Positions 38,432 to 47,527 of a DNA stretch of 64,000 nt are shown here, one piece after another (position 1 is the stretch's first letter; every line of letters begins with the position of its first letter). Source of the stretch: Baia soyae (GTDB taxonomy: Bacteria > Bacillota > Bacilli > Thermoactinomycetales > Thermoactinomycetaceae); the NCBI RefSeq assembly GCF_004341445.1, contig NZ_SLXV01000006.1, forward strand, positions 43,867 to 107,866. The letters are read 5' to 3'. The notes beneath the pieces are model-generated. The model did not search any database, was not told the origin of the DNA, and saw nothing but the letters and a program-made list of their open reading frames with translations. The position numbers and the translations under genes are program-made.

Positions 38432-39562
38432 TTAGTCTGAGCTAATCCCATACCGATGAATTGTTACATGATACTTGGTTGTAATGGGGATGTTCGGATA
38501 ATCCTCTTGCCAATTGATGCTTTTGTAAAATTTCGGTTGATACGCTCTCACATACTCTCCTAGATTAAAAACATCTGCCTTTAACTCTTTTTGAGAATGA
38601 TTAACTAAATCTTTCATCTGCTTTTGATAGATCGTTGATACTTGATCACTAACATCTTGTAACACTTCCGTTTTTGATAAATCATCTGTGGATGTTTTCT
38701 CTTGAATAAGTCCAGTCACACCTATATTAATGACAACGGAGCCATCTGGATTCACCTTAATCTTTCGTTTACTACTATAAGGATGAAATGCGATCATGCC
38801 ATCCTTACGCGGTACGATTACCACATGTCCTTTTTGATTGGTTCTAACTTGAAGGACGCCGGCAACATCTTCTCTTCCCTGTATGGCTCCAACCATTTTT
38901 TCTCCTTTAAATACAGCGATCCCATCCCACTTATACCCGCCTTCCGTGGGCTCCATATAGTTCATAATAGGAAATTGACACCCCGGAAGCCCCATATCAA
39001 TTAGAAGTTGCCCAAGTGTAATATCGGCAAAAATGCCATTTCTCGTTCCAGAACGCAACATTCCTCGTATGTAATTGACTGGAATCTCTTCAGATGGCAC
39101 TTTTACATTAAGCGCATCTTTTGCTTTTCCCTTCACTACAATTGGATACAATTGGCGTCGAACTTCGGAAGTACGTTTAATCGCATCCATAAAGCGTTCG
39201 ATCCCCTTCTTAGCTTGTTCTTCAGAGATCATAATCACCTGCATATTCCCAAAGAATAATGGATCATTAGAAGAGACAACAATTTGATGCATAGCTTCCG
39301 AATACGTCTTTCCAACTCCGGACAGTAGTTCAAACGGCCCACTCGGCCCTTTCCCTCCTTCCGCTTGACCACCGCCCCCTCCTCCCACTACTTGATTTGG
39401 AATTGGGATTTGAACACTAATCTCTGCTATATCATCATCCTCTGTACTATCAATAGCAATAGCCGATACATATAACCGATCCTCTATCTCTCTCCTATCC
39501 CAACAACCAGCCAAAAGAGGGAAAATCAACGTGAGAATTATGATCTTAGGAAGATGTCGCAT
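38432..39562 (-). CDS. Ger(x)C family spore germination lipoprotein
   Basis: Germinant receptor C subunit. ATG 39562, behind AAGGGAGAAG, gives a 376-aa lipoprotein precursor: MRHLPKIIILTLIFPLLAGC with lipobox LAGC, then DRREIEDRLYVSAIAID typical of GerAC/GerKC. A longer frame reaching 39709 lacks a signal peptide at its start and is rejected. It overlaps the permease gene by 17 nt. With the two genes upstream it forms a complete receptor. Confidence 0.92.
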   Translation of the reverse strand: MRHLPKIIILTLIFPLLAGCWDRREIEDRLYVSAIAIDSTEDDDIAEISVQIPIPNQVVGGGGGGQAEGGKGPSGPFELLSGVGKTYSEAMHQIVVSSNDPLFFGNMQVIMISEEQAKKGIERFMDAIKRTSEVRRQLYPIVVKGKAKDALNVKVPSEEIPVNYIRGMLRSGTRNGIFADITLGQLLIDMGLPGCQFPIMNYMEPTEGGYKWDGIAVFKGEKMVGAIQGREDVAGVLQVRTNQKGHVVIVPRKDGMIAFHPYSSKRKIKVNPDGSVVINIGVTGLIQEKTSTDDLSKTEVLQDVSDQVSTIYQKQMKDLVNHSQKELKADVFNLGEYVRAYQPKFYKSINWQEDYPNIPITTKYHVTIHRYGISSD

Positions 39563-40766
39563 GATGATTTTCTTCTCCCTTCTGGTCTTTTTTCTTAGAC
39601 GGGATTTTCTTACGACGAATGATCGCCAGTAAAAATAAAACGATTGGTACCACGATTGAAAAAACAAAGCCAATATAGCTGTATTCTTGAAACTTGGTGA
39701 AGAAATCACTTATATTTTCTGAAACCATCGCTCCACCATAGAAAAAAGGAAGCAACGCCCAAGCCACATACTTGGTTTGTTCTTCTTTTACTCGAAATGC
39801 TTCACAGATGGTACGAACTAAGACAAACTGTAAATTCGTAATTGCAATAAAAGCGATCACGACCCAAATTCCTAACACAAATGCCTCAATTCGCTCGATG
39901 ACTAACAATTCAGGCCTCACCTCTTTATAAAAATCGAGGGCCGACCATAAATTTTTAGATAACGCATCTACTCCAAAAACAAGATATTGGGCAATGATGG
40001 TACTGGACAGTAAAACCGTAGTAGTCAGAATGGCCTTAGCACTCACCTTAGCAGAATGCTCCACCTTTTGGCTGTAACCCATTACTAAAAACAATACTTC
40101 AAATCCAGAAAACCCTAGGCCATTTGATAATATCCCTTTTCCCAATCCCCTCCAATCACTTTGGAGGAGAGGAAATAGATGAACCCATTCCCCTTTTTTA
40201 AACACAACATATAACTGTAATAAAAAGGGAAGTAAGATAATCGGAAATAAAAATTCATTTAGCATCCCAATCACTGCCGGACGAGAGTAAGAAGCGAAGG
40301 TAGACGCCAACAATAATGTCAGAATCGTAACTTCAATCGGTGTTTTAGGCAACAATGTAGTATTTGTCGCTTCACTAAATAGCCGCACTTGAAACGAAAT
40401 CTGGTTCATCCAGTACAAAGCAAAACAAATAATAATCAAACTAGCAATTCCCTTACCGATCCACTTCATCCGCTTTGTTTCAAAAATTTCCGGGATGAAT
40501 TGTACAAAAGTTTGACCTGTAAATCGTTGACATAGCTTACTGACCATATAAACGAAACCTGTAACTAGCAGTCCTGAGATCACACTCAACCAGACTCCAT
40601 CTGCTCCTGCCTCCGCTGCTACAAAGCGAGGAAAGTTCAGTAAAGGCGCTCCAATAATAGAAAGTATAATCAAAACATAGATCTGATAAGAAGAAAGACT
40701 GCCTCGATGATCGACTTTTTTAGAGGAAGCTGACTGAGGAGATTGTGATGAATTATTTGGTGTCAT
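39546..40766 (-). CDS. GerB-family spore germination permease
   Basis: Germinant receptor B subunit, an APC-fold membrane protein of 406 aa with about ten hydrophobic segments and family segments SSYQIYVLIILSIIGAPLLNFPR and WVVIAFIAITNLQ. It probably binds a small germinant in the inner spore membrane; the ligand cannot be told from sequence. ATG 40766 has GGAGG 10 nt upstream; ATG 40775 is too close to it. It overlaps the gerA-type gene by 14 nt. Confidence 0.92.
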   Translation of the reverse strand: MTPNNSSQSPQSASSKKVDHRGSLSSYQIYVLIILSIIGAPLLNFPRFVAAEAGADGVWLSVISGLLVTGFVYMVSKLCQRFTGQTFVQFIPEIFETKRMKWIGKGIASLIIICFALYWMNQISFQVRLFSEATNTTLLPKTPIEVTILTLLLASTFASYSRPAVIGMLNEFLFPIILLPFLLQLYVVFKKGEWVHLFPLLQSDWRGLGKGILSNGLGFSGFEVLFLVMGYSQKVEHSAKVSAKAILTTTVLLSSTIIAQYLVFGVDALSKNLWSALDFYKEVRPELLVIERIEAFVLGIWVVIAFIAITNLQFVLVRTICEAFRVKEEQTKYVAWALLPFFYGGAMVSENISDFFTKFQEYSYIGFVFSIVVPIVLFLLAIIRRKKIPSKKKDQKGEENHHATSS

Positions 40767-42363
40767 TGGACGCATCCCTCCCTGTCTTCACAGCCTCTTC
40801 TGAGCTCAGGTTTTTCTGCCTATATCGATCCTGTGGCTTCAAGAAACTAGGACGAGCATTCATATACTTCCACGGAACCCGTATGATAGCGTCCCTCACT
40901 GCCTCCCAACGAAGCGGAGCAAATGGAGTCATATAAGGCACACCAAACGAGCGAATTTGAACCATATGAAGAATCATCAACATCAGAGAAATCATGATCC
41001 CAAACAGCCCTAGGATCGAAGCAGCAATCATGAGTGGAAATCGTAGCAAACGAATACTAATCGCTGCATTATAACTAGGATTGGCATACGAACTAATCGT
41101 CGTCATCCCAACCACAATCACGATCGCAGGCGATACCAGTCCCGCTTGTACGGCCGAAGTACCGATTACCAAACCCCCTACGATTCCGATCGTGGGTCCA
41201 ATCGGTCCCGGCAAGCGAATACTTGCCTCCCTGAGCACCTCAATACTTCCTTCCATCAACAGTGCCTCGACAATAGATGGAAAAGGAACAGATGCCCTTC
41301 CCGCAGCCATCGCGATGGATAATTGGTCTGGAATCAACTCAGGATGAAACGAGACAAAGGCGATATAAAAAGCAGGCAACAACAAGGCAATCGCAAAACT
41401 AAATAGACGAATCAGCCTTAAGAAACTAGAGATAAGATAACGCTCATAATAATCCTCAGGACTATTGTAAAATTGGGTAAAAACAGCAGGAGCAATCAAA
41501 GCATGGGGAGATCCATCTACCAAAATAGCCACTCTTCCTTCTAGTAGATGTGCCACTACCGAATCAGGACGCTCTGTGTTTTGGATTTGCGGAAACGGTG
41601 TCCATGTTTGATCCTGCAAAAATTCCTCTAGGTACCCTGTTTCTAAAATCCCATCAATCTTGATATCTTTTAACCGGTTTCGAGCCGTCTCCACGATCTG
41701 CTCGTTCGTTAATCCTTCTACATAAAGAAGGGAGACAGCCGTTTGGGTCCGCTCTCCAATCACAAAAGATTGAATCCGAAGATCTGGATCTTTAAATCGA
41801 TGCCGAATCATAGCCAAGCTAAAAGTAGAAGTTTCACTTAAGCCCTCACGAGGTCCACGCACTACAGACTCCGCACGTGGCTCCCCGACACTCCTCGTGG
41901 TCCAACCCTTCGTACCGATCACGAGAGCTCGAGTCGTCCCTTCCAATAAGAAGATCGTATCACCGTTTAAAATCCCGTTGATCACGTCCTTCATCTTCGT
42001 GATTTCCTTGACCTCTCCCGCCTCGATCAACTTCTGGACAATATTCTTCCATATATCCGTTTGATCCTGAATTTCCTCTTGCATCAAAGGCCGCAAAATA
42101 TAGTTATGAGTGATATCCTTATTCACCATCTCATCGATATAAATAACCGCACCCGTCGAATGTTCTGGTGTTTTCATCGCAAATGTCCGAGTAATAATAT
42201 CGGTTGAGTTTCCAAATACATTCTTTAGAAAATCCAGATTCTCATCCAGATTCTTAGAAACACCTTTATTTTCAGAGCGTTCTTCCACTTTCTTTTTACT
42301 CTGTTGCTCTAATATTTTCTTCCGTTTCTGATCACGTAGAAAGCGCAACTTTCTCATTTTCAT
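40753..42363 (-). CDS. GerA-family spore germination protein
   Basis: Germinant receptor A subunit, ~536 aa: large N-terminal soluble part (residues 1-300, with DIITRTFAMKTPEHSTGAVIYID and GTTRALVIGTKGW), then a C-terminal membrane domain containing the family signature EALLMEGSIEVLREASIRLPGPIG in two parts. The N-terminus is rich in Lys/Arg/Glu. Ribosome site GGTGGTG suggests ATG 42363; 42369 is possible. It is the first gene of gerA-gerB-gerC. Confidence 0.93.
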   Translation of the reverse strand: MKMRKLRFLRDQKRKKILEQQSKKKVEERSENKGVSKNLDENLDFLKNVFGNSTDIITRTFAMKTPEHSTGAVIYIDEMVNKDITHNYILRPLMQEEIQDQTDIWKNIVQKLIEAGEVKEITKMKDVINGILNGDTIFLLEGTTRALVIGTKGWTTRSVGEPRAESVVRGPREGLSETSTFSLAMIRHRFKDPDLRIQSFVIGERTQTAVSLLYVEGLTNEQIVETARNRLKDIKIDGILETGYLEEFLQDQTWTPFPQIQNTERPDSVVAHLLEGRVAILVDGSPHALIAPAVFTQFYNSPEDYYERYLISSFLRLIRLFSFAIALLLPAFYIAFVSFHPELIPDQLSIAMAAGRASVPFPSIVEALLMEGSIEVLREASIRLPGPIGPTIGIVGGLVIGTSAVQAGLVSPAIVIVVGMTTISSYANPSYNAAISIRLLRFPLMIAASILGLFGIMISLMLMILHMVQIRSFGVPYMTPFAPLRWEAVRDAIIRVPWKYMNARPSFLKPQDRYRQKNLSSEEAVKTGRDASNDTK

Positions 42364-42593
42364 ATACATTCACCACCACAAGATTATGATGTGCGTGATG
42401 CATAGAAAGAATACGTGATGTTTGCGTAATTCACTGACATAGTTATCAACCTAATTCTCATTTATGGTATTTATGTTATTTCGTTCATTTTTCTTAATGG
42501 AAATGTTATTGTTATAAAAATACATAACAAAGGAGGAATAGTCCGATTTTTTATGGCATGATTTTTATCCTAGAAAGTAAAAGGGGAAATAAA

Positions 42594-43796
42594 ATGAAAC
42601 ATATAAAGCATTGGTACTCTTTGTTAATGGTTGTAGTTCTTGCTTCCTCCTTATCATTCTCAGGCTCATTTACCGCACAAGCGGCGCCTGATAAAATCAG
42701 TACCACTGAAAATGGAAGAATCATTGTCAAATTTAAAAAAGAAGTCTCTTCAGAACAAAAAAATAGTCTTTATCAACAGAAAAATGCAAAAGTGATCTCC
42801 CACAATTCACAAATCGGCTTTGACGTCATTCAGGTTCAAGGGAAATCTGTACAAGAAGCACTGCAAGAATATCGTAAAATGCCGAATGTAGAGTATGCAG
42901 AGACAAGTAAGGTCTCTCAAGCAGTATGGACTCCCAATGATCATTACTACTCTTCAAATCAAAGCGCACCCTTGCAAAAAATGCAGATTCCAGAGGCATG
43001 GGATATTACCCGTGGAAGCAGTGATACCGTGGTAGCGGTTGTTGATTCAGGCGTTCAAAGCAGTCACCCTGACCTAAAGGGAAAAATCATCGCAGGTTAT
43101 GATTTTGTACAAAACGATAATGATCCAAGTAATGACGAACTGGGACACGGTACACATATAGCAGGAACCATCGCTGCACAAACCAATAACAGTATTGGAG
43201 TTGCTGCAGTAGCTCCAAACGTGAAAGTACTGTCCGTTCGTGTGCTAGATCGAAATGGATATTCGTACAGTGAGGTCATCGCAAACGGGATTACGTATGC
43301 CGTTGATCATGGTGCGAAAGTCATCAATGTAAGTATCGCTATGTCAACCCCTGCTCAAGTATTAGAAGATGCGGTCAACTATGCCTGGAGCAAAGGAGTC
43401 GTATTAGTAGCAGGGGCAGGAAATTCTTCTACTTCAGAGCCTTATTACCCAGCTGCCTATCCTAACGCGATCTCCGTCGCCGCAACAGATTCAAGCGATG
43501 TAAAGTGGAGCCGCTCCAACTATGGCACCACAGTAGATGTAGCCGCTCCAGGGGTAGGAATCATGTCGACCATTCCAACCCACTGGAACCCCGAAGACCC
43601 TTATACAACAAAAGAGGGAACCTCGATGGCTACTGCTAACGTATCTGGGGTAGCTGCACTGCTAGCCTCCCAAGGCCTCTCCCACACACAAATTCGCTCT
43701 GCACTCGAAGAAAGCGCAGATAAAATCGCAGGAACGGGCGAATATTGGAAGTTCGGAAGAGTAAATGCTTACAAGGCACTGACTAGCGTTCATTAA
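42594..43796 (+). CDS. Secreted subtilisin-like serine protease (S8)
   Basis: Extracellular endopeptidase, 400 aa. Signal peptide at residues ~1-31 (ends FTAQA); I9-type propeptide (GRIIVKFKKEV...VEYAETSKV) to ~105; catalytic Asp in VVAVVDSGVQ, His in GHGTHIAGTIAAQ, Asn in GAGNS, Ser in GTSMATANVSG. All are present. It most resembles thermitase/subtilisin-type enzymes. AAAAGGGG lies 6 nt before ATG 42594; an earlier in-frame ATG at 42558 would spoil the signal peptide. A second strong AGGAGG lies further upstream at 42531-42536. Confidence 0.94.
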   Translation: MKHIKHWYSLLMVVVLASSLSFSGSFTAQAAPDKISTTENGRIIVKFKKEVSSEQKNSLYQQKNAKVISHNSQIGFDVIQVQGKSVQEALQEYRKMPNVEYAETSKVSQAVWTPNDHYYSSNQSAPLQKMQIPEAWDITRGSSDTVVAVVDSGVQSSHPDLKGKIIAGYDFVQNDNDPSNDELGHGTHIAGTIAAQTNNSIGVAAVAPNVKVLSVRVLDRNGYSYSEVIANGITYAVDHGAKVINVSIAMSTPAQVLEDAVNYAWSKGVVLVAGAGNSSTSEPYYPAAYPNAISVAATDSSDVKWSRSNYGTTVDVAAPGVGIMSTIPTHWNPEDPYTTKEGTSMATANVSGVAALLASQGLSHTQIRSALEESADKIAGTGEYWKFGRVNAYKALTSVH

Positions 43797-43799
43797 ATA

Positions 43800-43842
43800 A
43801 AAAAGCTTGAGAACCCGTAATGGATTCTCAAGCTTTTTTATT
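43800..43842 (+). terminator. Terminator after the subtilase
   Basis: AAAAAAGCTTGAGAA and TTCTCAAGCTTTTTT form a 15-bp stem around CCCGTAATGGA. Strong intrinsic terminator, just after the stop; nearly symmetric. Confidence 0.9.
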
Positions 43843-43929
43843 TAGTCGTAACAGGAAAAGGTAGACACGATGACGCGCTATTTAGATAATAAAACATACA
43901 GCCACAGGAAAAAGAAAGGTGGAGAGACC

Positions 43930-44766
43930 ATGCGAATTGTATCAATCTGTCCTAGTAATACAGAAATTATCCACTACTTAGGGGCAAAAGATCTGCTAGT
44001 CGGAGTGGATGACTTTTCAGATTTCCCCCCTGATTATGCTGATCTACCACGTTTAGGCCCCGATTTATCGATTCGAATCGATTTAGTCGAAGAATTACAA
44101 CCGGATCTCGTCATCGCTTCCTTAAGCGTTCCTGGAATGGAGAAGAATATTCAACAGCTTGAGGAAAAAGGAATTCCCCATATTACGCTCAATCCAAAAT
44201 CTTGGAATGATATTCTGGAAGATGTCTTGCTTGTAGGATCTTATATCGATCGATTACCAGAAGCTCAAAAGTTAGTGGCTCACTTGAACCAAACCATAGA
44301 GACAATCCGTTCACATATGCCCTCGCCCCAATCCATTCCTCGGATTTACTGGGAATGGTGGCCCAAGCCAATCTTTACACCCGGACAAGGAAATTGGTTA
44401 ACCCAAGTATGCACACTAGTAGGATCCTATAATATATTTGCCGATTATCCTCAAGAAAGCGTCCAGACAAATTGGCTTGAGGTGGTAAAACGTAATCCAG
44501 ACCTCGTTATGGTTGTATGGACTGGGATTGAGAAGCATCGAATCAAGAAGGATATGTTTACAACTAGGCCCGATTGGCAAAACACCCCTTTAGCTGACCC
44601 TAACCTCATCCATATATGCGAAGAAGGCTGGTTTTGTCGACCCTCTCCCCGTCTGTTAGTCGGAATCAAGCATTTGGCTCACGTATTAGCTCCCTCTCAC
44701 TTCGAGCCCGCTACTGAAGACCTGTGGCAAGATCCACGGATTCAAAGAACTCCATATCCGAAGTGA
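43930..44766 (+). CDS. BtuF/FepB-type substrate-binding domain protein without signal peptide
   Basis: A 278-aa protein of the periplasmic-binding-protein class III fold used for cobalamin and Fe-siderophores: MRIVSICPSNTEIIHYLGA, GVDDFSDFPPDY, LQPDLVIASLS and WLTQVCTLVGSYNIFAD are typical. AAAGGTGGAGAG precedes ATG 43930. There is no signal peptide or lipobox, and no ABC permease or ATPase nearby, so it is unlikely to be a standard uptake receptor. The C-terminal GWFCRPSPRLLVGI is conserved in the soluble cobalamin-binding-protein branch as I know it. Confidence 0.8.
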   Translation: MRIVSICPSNTEIIHYLGAKDLLVGVDDFSDFPPDYADLPRLGPDLSIRIDLVEELQPDLVIASLSVPGMEKNIQQLEEKGIPHITLNPKSWNDILEDVLLVGSYIDRLPEAQKLVAHLNQTIETIRSHMPSPQSIPRIYWEWWPKPIFTPGQGNWLTQVCTLVGSYNIFADYPQESVQTNWLEVVKRNPDLVMVVWTGIEKHRIKKDMFTTRPDWQNTPLADPNLIHICEEGWFCRPSPRLLVGIKHLAHVLAPSHFEPATEDLWQDPRIQRTPYPK

Positions 44767-44884
44767 GGTGATCATTTGTGAAGCATAACTTACTTGCCTT
44801 TTCATCAATTCGTATGGGCGATGACGACGATAACGCATAGACTGATCTTTTCCACTATAAAACTTCGCCCGATCGGGCTCACAC

Positions 44885-44928
44885 ATAAAAACAACTGAGA
44901 CGGATAAAATCGCCTCAGTTGTTTTTTA
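44885..44928. terminator. Bidirectional terminator of alr and the BtuF-like gene
   Basis: AAAAACAACTGAG...CTCAGTTGTTTTTT: 13-bp stem with an inner CG pair region and T tracts in both directions. It overlaps the alr stop and ends the convergent transcripts. Confidence 0.9.
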
Positions 44929-46116
44929 TCGTAATGCATAAGACTGTTTCGTATTACCATTACCTTCACTTACAATCTCCACGACTTCACCGCGATAATA
45001 ATAGATTTTCGGAACTCGGTACGTAATCATGGAAGGGATTTCTTGAGGAACGCTCCCGATATGCTCTGCTAAATCATATAAGGTAATCTCTTCCTCCCCC
45101 TGTCTTCCAATCAATGTTACCTTCGTACCAAGTGGGTATTTACTAGGAAGCCGTACCATAATCTGATCCATACATATTTTACTAATAATCGGCATCTTCT
45201 TACCATCTATCAATACATCCATTCCTTGGAAACAGCGAAACCAGCCATCCGCATATCCAATGGGGATCGTGGCAATCCATTCTTCACCTTTTGCTTGGTA
45301 CGCATTATCATATCCCACAAAGTCCCCTGCTTGGAGCTTCTTGATATGGGCAATTTTCGAGTGCAGAGATAAAGCGGGTTGTAGGGAAAATGGGATGTTT
45401 TCTTTCACATGTTGGGATGGATAAATCCCAAACATAGCCACACCAATCCTGACTACATCGAGTGCGTTTTCTGGGAAGCACAGGGAGGATGCGCTATTGG
45501 CACAGTGATAGTAATCAACCGATATCCCTGCTTCCTTTACCCACTCCATCATTTCTTGAAAACGAGCATACTGCTTATGGTAGTAAGTCGGATCACTGCT
45601 GTTAGCAGTTGCAAAGTGGGTATATACGCCTTCTACGATCACATCTCTATGACTTAGTAGAGAGACAATCTCGAGCCATTCCGACTTTTCACGAATTCCG
45701 ATCCGCCCGAGTCCTGTATCCATTTTCAGATGAATCTTAAGGGGAGTTGTACTTTTCTTATACTGTCTCATCTCTTTTAACCACGATTCTTGGAAAACGG
45801 TAAGTGTCAGATCATGGTCGATAGCCAGATCTACATTAGATGGTAGTATAGGTGTTAGCACTAAGATAGGCCCTTTAATTCCTTGATTACGTAATACAAT
45901 CGCTTCACTAAGCAGAGCTACTGCTAACGAATCTGCTCCTGATTTTAGGGCTAATTTCGCTATTTGAGTATCTCCATGCCCATATGCGTTCGCCTTTACG
46001 GCTGCCATGAAATGAGTAGCAGGAGGTAAATGACCCCGAATTTGACGGATATTTTCCTCTATACAATCCAGATGAATTTCGACCCATGCGTCACGATGTA
46101 TCATAGAAGTGTTCAT
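44926..46116 (-). CDS. alr: Alanine racemase
   Basis: PLP enzyme supplying D-alanine for peptidoglycan. The 396-aa protein has the PLP-Lys motif AVKANAYGHG near residue 38, the substrate-Tyr region GDFVGYDNAY, and CMDQIMV. ATG 46116 overlaps the murF stop (ATGA, 4 nt). The cluster ddl-murF-alr makes D-Ala, D-Ala-D-Ala and joins it to the UDP-tripeptide. Bacillus also makes a spore alanine racemase; nothing here decides between vegetative and spore role. Confidence 0.95.
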   Translation of the reverse strand: MNTSMIHRDAWVEIHLDCIEENIRQIRGHLPPATHFMAAVKANAYGHGDTQIAKLALKSGADSLAVALLSEAIVLRNQGIKGPILVLTPILPSNVDLAIDHDLTLTVFQESWLKEMRQYKKSTTPLKIHLKMDTGLGRIGIREKSEWLEIVSLLSHRDVIVEGVYTHFATANSSDPTYYHKQYARFQEMMEWVKEAGISVDYYHCANSASSLCFPENALDVVRIGVAMFGIYPSQHVKENIPFSLQPALSLHSKIAHIKKLQAGDFVGYDNAYQAKGEEWIATIPIGYADGWFRCFQGMDVLIDGKKMPIISKICMDQIMVRLPSKYPLGTKVTLIGRQGEEEITLYDLAEHIGSVPQEIPSMITYRVPKIYYYRGEVVEIVSEGNGNTKQSYALR

Positions 46117-47525
46117 GAGACCTCCACTGCCTCTCTTGTGGAAGCACTGCTATCTTTCAACTCTTCTACTACTATATCTAATTTATTTTCTCTGGATCCT
46201 TTAATCAAAATAATGGAATCCGTTTCGGCAATTACTTTTAATTGATCGATTAATTCTCCTTGCTCCGCTGACTGATAGGAAGTTACTCTTCCCTCTGGAA
46301 AACGGCCTTTTGCTACCTTCGCAATATGTTCAGCAAGCTTACCCACTGTAAAGACATAATCGATGTGCTTTGGATCTAATTGTTCTCCTACTTTCTCATG
46401 TAGGGAGACTTCATCACTACCTAATCCATTCATATCGCCTAGAACGACTATTTTTTTTTTGTAATCTAAGGTTGAAAGTGTTTCTAACGAAACACAAAGG
46501 CTTGATGGGTTTGATTTATAGGAATCATTCAAGATGGTATATTTGGGTGTTTTAATTAGCTCATTACGTCCTCCCGTAATTTTAGCTTGTAAGAAGCCGT
46601 TTCGAATCTGTTCGTTCGAAATTCCATAATAGTGACAGACAGCGATGGCAGATAGAGCATTCAATACTTGATATTTTCCTAACATCGGTAAATAGAATAT
46701 AGGTCGCTGTACGGGTAGGGAAAACGAGATTCCTTCTCTTTCAATCGAGATAAAAAATGGATAGTACGAATTACTAGATTTCAGCCCTACCGTAACCGCC
46801 CGATCACCTAGATTTTGTATTTGAACGGCTTCTTGTAATAAAGGCTCGTCCCCATCGTAAATGAAGGTGCCATTATGTCTTAACCCCGAGAGAATTTCTA
46901 GCTTAGCTTGAGCGATCCGCTCTCTCGTTTTTAATTGATCCAGATGCGCTTCTCCGATATTCGTGATAATCGCCACATCCGGCAAAGCAATAGAAGATAA
47001 TAGCTCAATTTCTCCCAAGCCAGACATCCCCATCTCGATCACAGCCATCTCCGTTTCAGGTTCCAACTGTAAGATAGTCAAGGGCACTCCCAAGTGGTTA
47101 TTTAAATTACCGAATGTTTTTTGTGTCTTAAATTGCGTTTCTAGTAAACTTGCTAATATGTCTTTCGTAGAGGTTTTACCGTTACTTCCTGTAATCCCAA
47201 TCACTTTGGTTTGTAGTTGCTTCCGATACTCCCTCGCTAACGTTTGTATGGCGACAAGCGTATCTTTTACATAGATAACGGGGATTTCAGTGGGTGGACA
47301 TGGCTCTCCTTCCATCCACAGTGTAGCGGTAGCACCCAGATCTATGGCTTTTTGCACAAATTCATGGCCATTAAAATGTTCTCCTTTAATGGGAATGAAT
47401 AGGTTTTTAGACTGCACGGTTCGCGAATCAATGGAAACTCCTTGAATCTCTACATGTTGATCTAGATTCGAAAAAAATGCTCCATCCAACATCTCTACTA
47501 TTTGATGTATCGTTCGTTTGATCAT
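46113..47525 (-). CDS. murF: UDP-MurNAc-tripeptide:D-Ala-D-Ala ligase MurF
   Basis: Adds D-Ala-D-Ala to UDP-MurNAc-tripeptide, last cytoplasmic step of the peptide stem. The 470-aa protein has the N-terminal MurF-type domain (DSRTVQSKNLFIPIKGEHFNGHEFV in two parts), ATP loop GITGSNGKTSTKD, ITNIGEAHLDQL and LNDSYKSNPSS. ATG 47525; its ribosome site GGGGTGAG is formed by the last codons of ddl. Confidence 0.95.
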   Translation of the reverse strand: MIKRTIHQIVEMLDGAFFSNLDQHVEIQGVSIDSRTVQSKNLFIPIKGEHFNGHEFVQKAIDLGATATLWMEGEPCPPTEIPVIYVKDTLVAIQTLAREYRKQLQTKVIGITGSNGKTSTKDILASLLETQFKTQKTFGNLNNHLGVPLTILQLEPETEMAVIEMGMSGLGEIELLSSIALPDVAIITNIGEAHLDQLKTRERIAQAKLEILSGLRHNGTFIYDGDEPLLQEAVQIQNLGDRAVTVGLKSSNSYYPFFISIEREGISFSLPVQRPIFYLPMLGKYQVLNALSAIAVCHYYGISNEQIRNGFLQAKITGGRNELIKTPKYTILNDSYKSNPSSLCVSLETLSTLDYKKKIVVLGDMNGLGSDEVSLHEKVGEQLDPKHIDYVFTVGKLAEHIAKVAKGRFPEGRVTSYQSAEQGELIDQLKVIAETDSIILIKGSRENKLDIVVEELKDSSASTREAVEVS

Positions 47526-47527
47526 GT

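Noticed and set aside
39563..39709. 49-residue N-terminal extension of the Ger(x)C protein.
   Set aside because: It lies within the permease coding region, has no ribosome site and would bury the lipoprotein signal peptide starting at ATG 39562.
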